Position numbers and translations under genes: made by a program. A stretch of 64,000 nt of DNA from CAVPDE01 sp963702565 (GTDB lineage Bacteria; Desulfobacterota; DSM-4660; Desulfatiglandales; HGW-15): NCBI GenBank assembly GCA_963702565.1, contig CAVPDE010000024.1, positions 62,001 to 126,000 of the forward strand. Direction: 5' to 3'. Under the pieces are notes generated by a model. It had not been told where the DNA came from, made no database searches, and was given only the letters and a program-made list of their open reading frames with translations. This document shows positions 42,840-50,264 of this stretch, in pieces (position 1 is the stretch's first letter; every line of letters starts with the position of its first letter).

Positions 42840-43190
42840 ATGAAAAAGGCTTCAGTTGTGTTGCTGTGTTTAGGACTATGGGGGTGTGCGGCAAATTCAG
42901 GAGTCGTCCCAATGGGCCAAGATACCTATATGGTTTCTCGTCAGGCGGCCACGGGGTTTTCTGGCTCAGGGACCCTGAAAGCAGAAGCATTGCAAGAGGC
43001 AAACCAATTTTGTGCAAGCCAAGGGAAGAAGTTGCAGGTCGTATCTACCAGTGAGGCCGGCCCTCCTTACATCTTTGGCAATTTCCCAAAAGCAGAGGTT
43101 CAATTTATGTGCCTTGATGCAAGTGACCCTGAATTGAATCGACCAAAACTAAGAAAAGAGCCAGACACCGTCATAGAGATGCGCAAATGA
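42840..43190 (+). CDS. Element-borne lipoprotein 2
   Basis: 116 residues from the ATG at 42840. Signal peptide and lipobox: VVLLCLGLWGCAA (Cys16). The mature part (DTYMVSRQAATGFSGSGTLK, EALQEANQFCASQGKKLQVV, FPKAEVQFMCL) matches a small lipoprotein type I recall from several proteobacterial genomes and mobile elements, with two conserved Cys; its function is unknown. After it, 240 bp to the RHH gene hold only a promoter. Confidence 0.72.
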   Translation: MKKASVVLLCLGLWGCAANSGVVPMGQDTYMVSRQAATGFSGSGTLKAEALQEANQFCASQGKKLQVVSTSEAGPPYIFGNFPKAEVQFMCLDASDPELNRPKLRKEPDTVIEMRK

Positions 43191-43370
43191 CAACGGGAGA
43201 CTGTTTTGTGAAAAGGAGTGACCCTGACACCCTGCCCGTGACCCCTGAGAGTTACCACGACACTAGCAATTATCAAATCATCAAGCCAAAAACATACCGA
43301 AACGCCTGAAATCCAGTAAACACGCTAATCTCCAGCCCATAAGAAATGTGCATTTTGTCGAAAATAGTGC

Positions 43371-43399
43371 TTGACAACACTGATAACAAACGTTATCTT
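43371..43399 (+). promoter_or_regulatory. Promoter with overlapping operator for RHH-integrase genes
   Basis: TTGACA (43371-43376) and TATCTT (43394-43399) are 17 bp apart. GATAAC-AAAC-GTTATC (43382-43397), a perfect 6-bp inverted repeat, covers the spacer and -10 box. Ribbon-helix-helix repressors commonly bind such short palindromes, so the downstream RHH protein may repress its own promoter and the integrase. Confidence 0.65.
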
Positions 43400-43431
43400 T
43401 AAGCTATAACCTTGGAAAGGAGGCAAACAGG

Positions 43432-43581
43432 ATGGAGGCATTGTATGTGAGAAATTTTCCAGATGATCTGCACAAGAAAGCCAGACTCCGGGCAGTTGAG
43501 GAGAACCTAACCTTGAGGGAGCTCATCATCAAGGCGCTTGAGGAGTATCTCAAGACCGGAAAAAAGAAAGGGGGGAAATAG
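43432..43581 (+). CDS. Ribbon-helix-helix (Arc/FitA-type) protein, probable autorepressor
   Basis: 49 residues: MEALYVRNFPDDLHKKARLR continues into AVEENLTLRELIIKALEEYL, the RHH pattern with a beta strand (ALYVRNF) and two helices, and a basic tail (KTGKKKGGK). This is the size of antitoxin-type Arc/FitA repressors, but no toxin gene follows; instead the integrase starts right after (1-bp gap). I infer control of integrase expression. The gene is too short for many gene finders. Confidence 0.75.
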   Translation: MEALYVRNFPDDLHKKARLRAVEENLTLRELIIKALEEYLKTGKKKGGK

Positions 43582-43582
43582 C

Positions 43583-44776
43583 ATGGCTTGCATCAAAAAG
43601 AGGCGCGGGCGTTGGGTCATAGATTTCTATGACCAGCACGGGAAGAGAAGATGGAAGACTCTTCCAGAGAAAACCACTAAGAAAAGGGCGAGGGAGGAGC
43701 TACGGGCGATTGAGGACCAGGTTGGCAAGCGAACTTTCATCCCTATTAAAGAAGTCCCTGCCTTTAACGCTGTGGCAAAGGAGTTTATTGAAGCGAAACA
43801 GCCTAATCTGAGAGCAAACACTTTTGAAGTGTATGAGGGCATCGTCAAGAATCATTTTCATTACTCTGAGGAAGAGGAGCACAAGGGCATTTCGTTGGAC
43901 CCCATGAAGATAACCAGGATCACCACCGCAACTGTTGAGAAATACATTCGGGCGCGTCAAGAGGAAGGCTGGAACATTGCAACCCTGAGAAAGAGCCTCA
44001 TGGTCATGGGACAGATTTTCAACTATGCCGTGAGGCACAGATATATTGACTTCAACCCTCTCAGAGAGGCCGAGAGGCCCCGCGTCCGTGGGCATGAGGG
44101 CGAGAACGAGCAAAAGGAAATGAAGGTCCTAACCCCTGCTCAAATCAAGGCCCTTCTGGACCAAGTGAAGGAGCAGAAATATAAAATGCTCTTCACCCTA
44201 GCCGCCTTCACCGGGATGAGACAAGGAGAAATCCTGGGGCTAAAGTGGCCGGATATTGATTGGGAAGCTAAGCAAGTTCACGTTCAACGGACCTTCAACA
44301 ATGGCCGATTCTTTGAAACGAAAACCAAAGGGTCAAACAGGAGAATTGACCTTGCTCCTACCGTGATAATTGACCTCAAGAAGTGGAAACTTGCATCAGG
44401 TAGGAATGACCTCGGGCTTGTATTCTGCAACGAGGCCGGCAACCCTATTGAACATCATAACCTTGTGAACCGTCATTTTATCCCTGCCCTGATAAAGGCC
44501 GGAATTGCGAAAAAGCTGGAGAATGGGGCAATCGAAGGGAAGGTCCGATTTCATGACCTCAGACACAGCTATGCAAGCATCCTGATTGAGCAGGGGGAAA
44601 ACCTCAAATACATTCAAAGCCAGCTAGGACACTCAAGCCCTACCGTGACTTTGAACGTATACGCCCACTTGATGAAACCCGCAAATCAAGAAGCCGCTTG
44701 CAGATTGGAGAGGGCAATTTTCGGCGATGGTAGCAAAATGGTAGCAGAAGCCGAGGGGAAAGTCGAAAATGCTTAG
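43583..44776 (+). CDS. int: Tyrosine recombinase (integrase) of the element
   Basis: 397 residues from the ATG at 43583 (AAGGGGGG 6 nt upstream). An N-terminal AP2-like arm-binding domain (ACIKKRRGRWVIDFYDQHGK) is followed by a SAM-like core-binding domain (about 60-165) and the catalytic domain. The active-site residues are Arg in FTGMRQGEIL, Lys in TKTKGSNRR, HxxR in FHDLRHSYAS, His in LGHSSP and the nucleophile Tyr in TLNVYAHLM. The last codons contain the TGGTAGCA pair (SKMVAEAE). It should integrate at the tRNA-Val 3' half 122 bp downstream. Confidence 0.95.
   Translation: MACIKKRRGRWVIDFYDQHGKRRWKTLPEKTTKKRAREELRAIEDQVGKRTFIPIKEVPAFNAVAKEFIEAKQPNLRANTFEVYEGIVKNHFHYSEEEEHKGISLDPMKITRITTATVEKYIRARQEEGWNIATLRKSLMVMGQIFNYAVRHRYIDFNPLREAERPRVRGHEGENEQKEMKVLTPAQIKALLDQVKEQKYKMLFTLAAFTGMRQGEILGLKWPDIDWEAKQVHVQRTFNNGRFFETKTKGSNRRIDLAPTVIIDLKKWKLASGRNDLGLVFCNEAGNPIEHHNLVNRHFIPALIKAGIAKKLENGAIEGKVRFHDLRHSYASILIEQGENLKYIQSQLGHSSPTVTLNVYAHLMKPANQEAACRLERAIFGDGSKMVAEAEGKVENA
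44728..44746 (+). promoter_or_regulatory. Paired TGGTAGCA sites, right end
   Basis: TGGTAGCA-AAA-TGGTAGCA inside the last codons of int, 152 bp from the right attachment repeat. It is nearly identical to the left-end pair, including the following AGAA. Confidence 0.6.
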
Positions 44777-44821
44777 AGGTATCCTTCAGAGAATCAATAA
44801 AAACGTGGTTTTTCAAACCTC

Positions 44822-44861
44822 ACAAAAGAAAAACCCTCTAAAACTGGTGGTTTCAGAGGGT
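44822..44861 (-). terminator. Element-supplied terminator for tRNA-Val
   Basis: On the minus strand ACCCTCT-GAAACC and its partner GTTTTAGAGGGT form a long stem around ACCA (about 44833-44861). It is followed by TTTTTCTTTTG. It lies 38 bp after the tRNA 3' end and inside the element, so the element brought it. Confidence 0.8.
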
Positions 44862-44898
44862 CCTATCTTGGAAACACTTGTCAGTGTTGCTTCTTCTG

Positions 44899-44943
44899 TG
44901 GTAGGCACGCGGGGATTTGAACCCCGGACCCCTACCGTGTCAG
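44899..44943. repeat. Right attachment repeat (attR) within tRNA-Val
   Basis: The second copy of the 45-bp repeat, here joined to the tRNA 5' half so that the gene is intact. Recombination between it and 35722-35766 would excise the element and restore tRNA-Val next to the terminator at 35685. Confidence 0.9.
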
Positions 44944-44973
44944 GGTAGTGCTCTCCCCCTGAGCTACGTGCCT
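44899..44973 (-). tRNA. tRNA-Val (anticodon GAC)
   Basis: 75 nt on the minus strand. The acceptor stem AGGCACG pairs with CGTGCCT, followed by ACCA with CCA encoded. D arm GCTC/GAGC, anticodon stem CTACC/GGTAG with loop CTGACAC giving GAC, five-base variable loop, T arm CGGGG-TTCAAAT-CCCCG. All stems pair perfectly. Its 3' half doubles as the integration site. Confidence 0.96.
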
Positions 44974-45021
44974 GTCGTTCGGGAGAGATCAGTTACCAGC
45001 TTTGCCGAACCCTGTCAAGCC

Positions 45022-45606
45022 CTATTTCGATTCCTCCGCCTTCTCCCGCCGTTCCCCGCGGGCGACACTGTTCCCCGTCCCTTCCCCCATGGCCTTCAGC
45101 CCGTACAGCATGTAATGCAGGCCGGAACCGATCGTGAGTGCAGCGGTGACGTAGTAAAGAGCATCATAGATCACGGACGGAAACAGAATGCAGCCTTTGA
45201 GGAGCACCATGGAAAGCGTGATAAATTGAAAGCAGGTGTTGATTTTGCTCACAGCGGACGGTCTTATCTTGATCTCCATCCGGTTCAGGTGAAAGACCAG
45301 GACGCCCAGGAGGATCATCACATCCCTGGCGATCGCCGTAACCGTCAACCAGGAAGGGAGGTACCCCCTCACAGCGAGCAGGACAAAGGCCGTGACCAGA
45401 AGAGTCTTATCGGCCAGAGGATCAAGGTAGGCCCCAAGACGGCTTTTCTGGTTGAACAACCTGGCCACCATGCCGTCGATGCCGTCACTGATCATGCAGA
45501 TGAGAAAAACAACCAGAGCCGCGTTCAGCCGATCGTTGATCAAATAGATGACAAACACGGGAGCCAGGATAATGCGCAACGCGGTAATCAGATTGGGGAT
45601 CGTCAT
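45022..45606 (-). CDS. pgsA: CDP-diacylglycerol-glycerol-3-phosphate phosphatidyltransferase
   Basis: 194 residues. The CDP-alcohol phosphotransferase motif is intact: SDGIDGMVAR, then G eight residues on and LDPLADK (pattern DGxxAR-x8-Gx3Dx3D). Four or more membrane helices. It makes phosphatidylglycerolphosphate, the first step to phosphatidylglycerol and cardiolipin, at the inner membrane. The N terminus MTIPNLITALRIILAP is typical of PgsA. The C-terminal tail (RGERREKAEESK) is a short charged extension. It is not clearly linked to its neighbours. Confidence 0.92.
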   Translation of the reverse strand: MTIPNLITALRIILAPVFVIYLINDRLNAALVVFLICMISDGIDGMVARLFNQKSRLGAYLDPLADKTLLVTAFVLLAVRGYLPSWLTVTAIARDVMILLGVLVFHLNRMEIKIRPSAVSKINTCFQFITLSMVLLKGCILFPSVIYDALYYVTAALTIGSGLHYMLYGLKAMGEGTGNSVARGERREKAEESK

Positions 45607-45672
45607 GTCGGCAGCAATCCGTGTGTCGGATTATTTCAGGGTTGAGGGAGGTCTTGGGCCGCCCCTCGGGAT

Positions 45673-46245
45673 TTATTGGATTGACTTCAATTCCTCTTTT
45701 GCCTCGGAAACGAGAGAACCGTGGATCCAAATGACCTTCCGGAACGCCTTTTCCGCATCCGAGTAACGATAAGCCTGCTTGTAGGCCATGCCTAACTCGA
45801 AATAGGCCTCCGGCAGATCCTCTTCAAGCGAACAGGCGGCCCAGAAACTCTGCTCCACGCGCTGGACCCAGTCAGGCCCCTTCTGCATGGTGTAAAGGCC
45901 CATGAACCCCACTTCCACAAGAGCTTTTTCCTCGTTTGTCTTCGCAATCTCCCTGGCATGGGTCATGGATGCAAACGCTGCAGGGAGATCGCCTCTCCGT
46001 CCTTCGATCCACCCCATGCCCCTGTAGGCGCCCGAACACTGTGGATCGAGCCTGAGCGCCTGCTCAAACTCCCGCTGAGCATCCTCGGGTCGCTCCATTC
46101 TGAGCAAGGCAAAGCCGTTGAACACGTGGTGCTCAGGCGTGCCCAAGGTGCTCTCCGGGTACAAGCCGGAGCGGGGTCCGCATCCGCCAAGAAAGAACCC
46201 CATGCAACAGATCAGACTCAGGATTTTCAACACCGCTTTTTTCAT
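45673..46245 (-). CDS. TPR lipoprotein
   Basis: 190 residues from the ATG at 46245. A signal peptide with lipobox (SLICCMGFFLGGC) gives a lipid-anchored protein. Two or three tetratricopeptide repeats follow: AQREFEQALRLDPQCSGAYR, GRRGDLPAAFASMTHA and AYFELGMAYKQAYRYSDAEK. TPRs mediate protein contacts. It sits 41 bp downstream of the LPP20-like gene and is probably cotranscribed; both act outside the inner membrane. The exact role is unknown. Confidence 0.8.
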   Translation of the reverse strand: MKKAVLKILSLICCMGFFLGGCGPRSGLYPESTLGTPEHHVFNGFALLRMERPEDAQREFEQALRLDPQCSGAYRGMGWIEGRRGDLPAAFASMTHAREIAKTNEEKALVEVGFMGLYTMQKGPDWVQRVEQSFWAACSLEEDLPEAYFELGMAYKQAYRYSDAEKAFRKVIWIHGSLVSEAKEELKSIQ

Positions 46246-46286
46246 TCTAACAGATCGCCAGGTTTTCAGAAGACTCGCCACGTGCT

Positions 46287-47165
46287 CTACTCCATCACAA
46301 ACAACACTCTGCCACGGTGAAGAAAACTGATGTTGCTCCCCGCCCTTCTGATCTTGCCTGCATCCGCGTTGCTGATGACGATGTCCGAGGACCGGGCCTT
46401 CACGGTTCGCAAGCCTTTCACAATCAGCGGTTTAGCTCCGACCCTTGGATTGTCCCGGGCCTTTGCCAGCCCTCTGGCGTAAGCGGCCATTCCCTCTTCC
46501 AGGGCATAGTCCCGGCTGACATAGGCCGTTCCATAGACCACCTGCCCGTCCTCGTCCACGATCATAGGGACCAGCGCGGGACTCAGAGGGACTCCGCGGC
46601 AGTCAATGATGAGCCCGGTAAAGGACTCTTCTTTTTTCGGGGACTGCTCCACCGTCTTGATCGTCATGATGCTTTTCGGAAGAACCAGATCCGCAAAGGA
46701 CCCGTTCAACCTGATCGCCACGGTCACTCGGATCTTTCCATCGGCCGAAATGGACTTCTCGACCACGTAGGAGTCCTTCACGATCGCAGCGACGAGTTCG
46801 TCCCTTGCGCCCTGTTGGTCAATCGCCTCTTTGACCGTGCTCTTGGAATCGATCCGAATGGATTGCAGGAGACTGATCAGATCATTTCGCGCCAGGATCT
46901 CCGCCTCGCTCTCCGCGAGCGCCCGGCCTTGGGCCGGGGTCTGAACAAGCGCCGGAGGCTTTCCTGTGGCCCAGACTTCCACCATCCCGTTGGTCCAGTC
47001 CACCCGTCCCTGCTCAGAAGTTTGGCTGTAGGTCCCCGCATAAACCCAATTCTGCACCCCGAGGAGAACGGTGCCGAGCATCAAGAAAAAGAGGACTCTT
47101 CTTCCGAAGGGAAGAACCGGCCGCCGTTCACGGGTCGCGAACAAACGATGTAATCGTTTCAACAA
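46287..47165 (-). CDS. LPP20-like exported protein
   Basis: Up to 292 residues. A basic start is followed by one hydrophobic segment (VLFFLMLGTVLLGVQNWVYA) that looks like a signal peptide, with cleavage near VYAG. The mature part has the LPP20-type segment ALAESEAEILARNDLISLLQ and IRVTVAIRLNG. The family is found in outer-membrane-associated proteins of unknown function (often with flagellar or tolerance links). The TTG start at 47165 overlaps the end of miaA by 38 bp; a later start near residue 20-30 is possible. Confidence 0.7.
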   Translation of the reverse strand: MLKRLHRLFATRERRPVLPFGRRVLFFLMLGTVLLGVQNWVYAGTYSQTSEQGRVDWTNGMVEVWATGKPPALVQTPAQGRALAESEAEILARNDLISLLQSIRIDSKSTVKEAIDQQGARDELVAAIVKDSYVVEKSISADGKIRVTVAIRLNGSFADLVLPKSIMTIKTVEQSPKKEESFTGLIIDCRGVPLSPALVPMIVDEDGQVVYGTAYVSRDYALEEGMAAYARGLAKARDNPRVGAKPLIVKGLRTVKARSSDIVISNADAGKIRRAGSNISFLHRGRVLFVME

Positions 47166-48057
47166 GATGTTCTTTCCTCTGAGGGTCTATCCACGTCGTG
47201 GAAGGGTCGGCTCGGAACCAGGTCAGCTGTCGCTTGGCGTAACGCCTGGTGTCCCGCTGGAGCTGCCGCACCATCTCCTCTCGATCATAACGGCCTTCGA
47301 GGTACCGTACAGCATGCCTGTAACCCAGAGATTTCATGGGTTTCAGATCAGGAGCGTATCCCCTGGCCAAGAGGTTCTCCGTCTCGCCGACGAGGCCCTT
47401 TTCAACCATGAGGAGACTCCTCTCCTCGATCCGATGATAAAGCTCCTTCCGGTCGATTTGCAAACAAATTTTGAGCGCTTGGAAAGCGGAATTCTGGAAG
47501 CGGTGGCCCTGGACCAAGGCGGAGAGCGGCCTCTTCGTGAGTTCAATGATTTCAAGGGCTCGAAGAACCCTCACCCGGTCGTGGGCATGGATCTTTTTCG
47601 CGGAATCAGAATCCAGTTCTTCCAGTCTCTTATATAAAGTCTCGAGGCCCTGCGCCTCCGCTTGATCCCGAAGCTGTTGCCGAAGCACGTGGTCCGCAGG
47701 CGGGCAGTGGAGAAGCCCGCCCAGCAATGTTTTGATGTACAACCCGGTGCCCCCCACGACGAAACACACTTTCCCTCTCACAAGGACATCCCGGATTATT
47801 GGGATGGCGAGGGATCGGTAGAGAGCGGCATTGAATTCCTGGTCAGGATCTACAACATCCACAAGGTGATGAGGGACCGCTCTTCGTTCCGATGGAGAAG
47901 GCTTTGCCGTGCCCACGTCCATATACCGGTAAACCTGCACGGAGTCCGCATTGACGATTTCGCCCTGAAGAAGGAGCGAAAGTTCCATCGCCAGCCCGCT
48001 CTTCCCCGAAGCCGTGGGACCGGCAATGACCACCACTTTTTCTTTTTTCTCAGCCAT
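47128..48057 (-). CDS. miaA: tRNA dimethylallyltransferase
   Basis: 309 residues. P-loop VVIAGPTASGKSGLA at the N terminus, substrate-binding SVQVYRYMDVGTAKPS, and KRQLTWFR near the C terminus, all typical of MiaA. It adds a dimethylallyl group to A37 of tRNAs reading UNN codons. It lies downstream of mutL on the same strand, a common bacterial arrangement, but here a 125-bp palindromic repeat separates them. Confidence 0.94.
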   Translation of the reverse strand: MAEKKEKVVVIAGPTASGKSGLAMELSLLLQGEIVNADSVQVYRYMDVGTAKPSPSERRAVPHHLVDVVDPDQEFNAALYRSLAIPIIRDVLVRGKVCFVVGGTGLYIKTLLGGLLHCPPADHVLRQQLRDQAEAQGLETLYKRLEELDSDSAKKIHAHDRVRVLRALEIIELTKRPLSALVQGHRFQNSAFQALKICLQIDRKELYHRIEERSLLMVEKGLVGETENLLARGYAPDLKPMKSLGYRHAVRYLEGRYDREEMVRQLQRDTRRYAKRQLTWFRADPSTTWIDPQRKEHLVETITSFVRDP

Positions 48058-48123
48058 CTCGGTAAACTCTTCGCTCTCTTCGGCAAAAACCTACTGGTAG
48101 GATGCTGAAAAAGAGCCTGCTCA

Positions 48124-48248
48124 CAGGTTGCTCAAAAACGCTCAGATACAAGGCGCCCGAAATCCCGAGGAGTGAGTCGTACAGTCCAGTACGTCGCAAC
48201 GACGAGGGATGAGGGCAACGCCGTAGATGGGCGTTTTTCATCAACCTG
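48124..48248. repeat. 125-bp palindromic repeat element (MITE/REP-like)
   Basis: Ends CAGGTTG-CTC-AAAAACGC (48124-48141) and GCGTTTTT-CAT-CAACCTG (48231-48248) are inverted copies. An inner palindrome around AGTCGTACAGTCCAGTACGT is present. The internal phrases AAATCCCGAGGAGTGAGTCG and GGGATGAGGGCAACGCCGTA are ones I recall as a multicopy intergenic repeat in Deltaproteobacteria. It abuts the mutL stop and may also serve as a terminator. No transposase is present. Confidence 0.75.
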
Positions 48249-49964
48249 TTAGACAATCCTCCGAAACATCTTCTCTATCTCATAGTAGCTCAGCCTCTTG
48301 AACACAGGCCGCCCGTGAGGGCAGTTCGTGGGCACTTCCACTTCATCCAGTTGCTCCACAAGGGCGATCATCTCCTCCTTGGACAGCCGTTGGCCCGCGC
48401 GGATGGCTCCGTGACAAGCCATGAGGGAGAGGAGACTCTCGACCACCTGATCCCCTTTCACGGCTCCTTGCTCTTCCAAGAGCGGTAGGATTTCCCGCAA
48501 AAACGATTCCCAGTGAACATCCACCAGGATGTTCGGCACGGACCGAACCATGAAAGTGGAGCCACCGAAATGTTCGAGGGTAATGCCCAATTGAGAAAGC
48601 TCTTCCATCTTCTTCAGGATCGTTCTGCTCTCCGAAGGGGAGAACTCCACCGTGGGGGGGATCAGGAAAGGCTGGCACTCCAGGGCTGCGCTGTCATAGG
48701 ATTTCTTCAATTTCTCAAAGACCCTTCTTTCATGAGCCGCATGTTGGTCTACAAGGAGAAGGCCTTCCTTGGTCTCGCAGAGGATGTAAGTTTCTTTGAG
48801 CTGACCGAGAACGACAGGGCTTTCCTTGATCATCAGTTGAACCTGTGGCTCCGGTTCGCGAGAAATCGTCACCTCGGCAGGGGTTGAGGCGTATTCGCCG
48901 ATGGGCTCTTCAATCCTTCCGACCCTTTCCATCGCGCCCTCGCTTGCAGAAGACGGAACCCGGAAAAGAGCAGCGGCCTTCTGCCTCAGGATCTCCTCCA
49001 CCACGGTTTTCACCGCCTCGTGGACCAGGCGATTCTGGTGAAACCGGACTTCCTGCTTGGCAGGATGGACGTTCACATCGACCAGAGCAGGATCGATCTC
49101 TATGAAGATCACAGCATAGGGGTAGCGTCCTTTCATGAGGCGCGACCCATAGCCTTCGATCACCGCATGGGTCAAAAGCCTTTCCCGCACGCTTCTTCTG
49201 TTCACGTACATGAACAAATGATCTCCCCTTGCCCTGTCCCATTCAGGGGGAGAAAGATATCCGCTGAGACGCAGTCCCTGGATTTCCCTCATCATCGGGA
49301 TCATGGAACCAGCCACCTCGTGCCCGAAAAGCGCGGAAAGCCGGCTCACGTCGCTGTCCACGGAAGGAAGACTCAGCAGGATTTTGTCCCTGTCATCCAA
49401 CCTGAAGGATAGCTTTGTAAAGGGGAGTGCGATGCGCGACAGGGTGTCCACAACGTGATCGGTCTCCGTAGGCGCACTCCTGAGGAACTTTTTGCGGGCC
49501 GGCGTGTTGAAAAACAAGTCCCTTACCTCCACCGTGGTTCCTAACGGTGCACCTGTTTCTTCGATTTCCTTTATCTTTCCGCCCTGAAGTTTCAGCCGGA
49601 AGCCGGCCAACTGATCAGGCGTGCGGGAGGTGATCGCCATTCGGGAGACTGCGGCAATGCTGGGAATAGCCTCCCCCCTGAACCCGAGCGTGCGCACACT
49701 GAAGAGGTCCGAAAGTTCATTGATCTTGCTTGTCGCGTGTCGCTCTGCGCACAAAAGCAGGTCATCCCGATCCATGCCTGCGCCGTTGTCGGCCACGCGA
49801 ATCAAGTTCCTTCCTCCGTTCTCGATTTTAATCAGGATTCGGCTGGCCCCCGAATCGATGCTGTTGTCGATCAATTCTCTCACCACGCTAGCCGGACGCT
49901 CCACCACCTCCCCCGCCGCAATCTGAGAGGCTACCTTTTCAGAAAGAATCCTGATCAGACCCAT
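48249..49964 (-). CDS. mutL: DNA mismatch repair protein MutL
   Basis: 571 residues from the ATG at 49964. The GHKL ATPase motifs are clear: AAGEVVERPASVVRELIDNS, DNGAGMDRDD, GFRGEAIPSI. The transducer domain follows to about 330, then a variable linker and the C-terminal dimerisation/nuclease domain. That domain has DQHAAHERRVFE (DQHAx2Ex4E endonuclease motif) and CPHGRPVF, so this MutL probably nicks DNA itself, as in bacteria without MutH. It stands divergent from radC. Confidence 0.95.
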   Translation of the reverse strand: MGLIRILSEKVASQIAAGEVVERPASVVRELIDNSIDSGASRILIKIENGGRNLIRVADNGAGMDRDDLLLCAERHATSKINELSDLFSVRTLGFRGEAIPSIAAVSRMAITSRTPDQLAGFRLKLQGGKIKEIEETGAPLGTTVEVRDLFFNTPARKKFLRSAPTETDHVVDTLSRIALPFTKLSFRLDDRDKILLSLPSVDSDVSRLSALFGHEVAGSMIPMMREIQGLRLSGYLSPPEWDRARGDHLFMYVNRRSVRERLLTHAVIEGYGSRLMKGRYPYAVIFIEIDPALVDVNVHPAKQEVRFHQNRLVHEAVKTVVEEILRQKAAALFRVPSSASEGAMERVGRIEEPIGEYASTPAEVTISREPEPQVQLMIKESPVVLGQLKETYILCETKEGLLLVDQHAAHERRVFEKLKKSYDSAALECQPFLIPPTVEFSPSESRTILKKMEELSQLGITLEHFGGSTFMVRSVPNILVDVHWESFLREILPLLEEQGAVKGDQVVESLLSLMACHGAIRAGQRLSKEEMIALVEQLDEVEVPTNCPHGRPVFKRLSYYEIEKMFRRIV

Positions 49965-50168
49965 TGCCTTTCCAACCTTTCGCACTTTTGCGACAATTCT
50001 TATCCCTTTTCGCTCATTCTACGAAGATCGCATTATAGCAGATCCCTCTCCTTGTTCAATCGCCAAAGCTCTTCACTGAAATCTCTCCGGTCGCCGTGTG
50101 CAGCTTAACAAATCCAAGGACATGTGCTACCTTGTGCCGATCCTGAAATCGAGGAATTCTGGATGAAG

Positions 50169-50252
50169 CGGTCCGCCTTCGGCCGTCTGCCGTCGGCGGT
50201 CATCTCCATTCTTTTGGCGGCTGTCGGCGGTCAGTGGTCTGCCGTCGTCATT
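50169..50252. repeat. Word-repeat, GCCGTCGGCGGTC family, upstream of radC
   Basis: Words such as CGGCCGTCTGCCGTCGGCGG (50182-50201) and GGCTGTCGGCGGTCAGTGG (50218-50236) repeat around a CATCTCCATTC spacer. It ends 12 bp before the radC start; without it the radC frame has no reason to extend upstream. The same word family recurs at 51040-51252 and 53882-53950. Confidence 0.6.
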
Positions 50253-50264
50253 AGCAGGTGTCTC

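Larger units (their letters stand above)
35722..44943. mobile_element. Integrated satellite-like element in tRNA-Val(GAC)
   Basis: About 9.2 kb bounded by a perfect 45-bp direct repeat, with a tyrosine integrase beside the intact tRNA. Contents in order: unknown protein, AlpA-like regulator, P-loop primase/helicase-like protein with iterons, TerS-like HTH protein, two tiny proteins, two PEP-CTERM proteins on the opposite strand, two lipoproteins, RHH repressor, integrase. There are no conjugation, capsid or portal genes. The int / AlpA / rep-ori / TerS set is known from phage-inducible islands (PICIs), so I infer a satellite-like element. An integrated plasmid relic is the main alternative. 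Confidence 0.82.

Noticed and set aside
43432..44776. Toxin-antitoxin pair made of the RHH protein and a partner
   Set aside because: The next gene is the integrase with complete catalytic residues, not a toxin; no other small gene is adjacent.
50124..50264. N-terminal extension of RadC
   Set aside because: It translates a word-repeat (SAVISILLAAVGGQWSAVV); conserved RadC residues start at the ATG at 50265.
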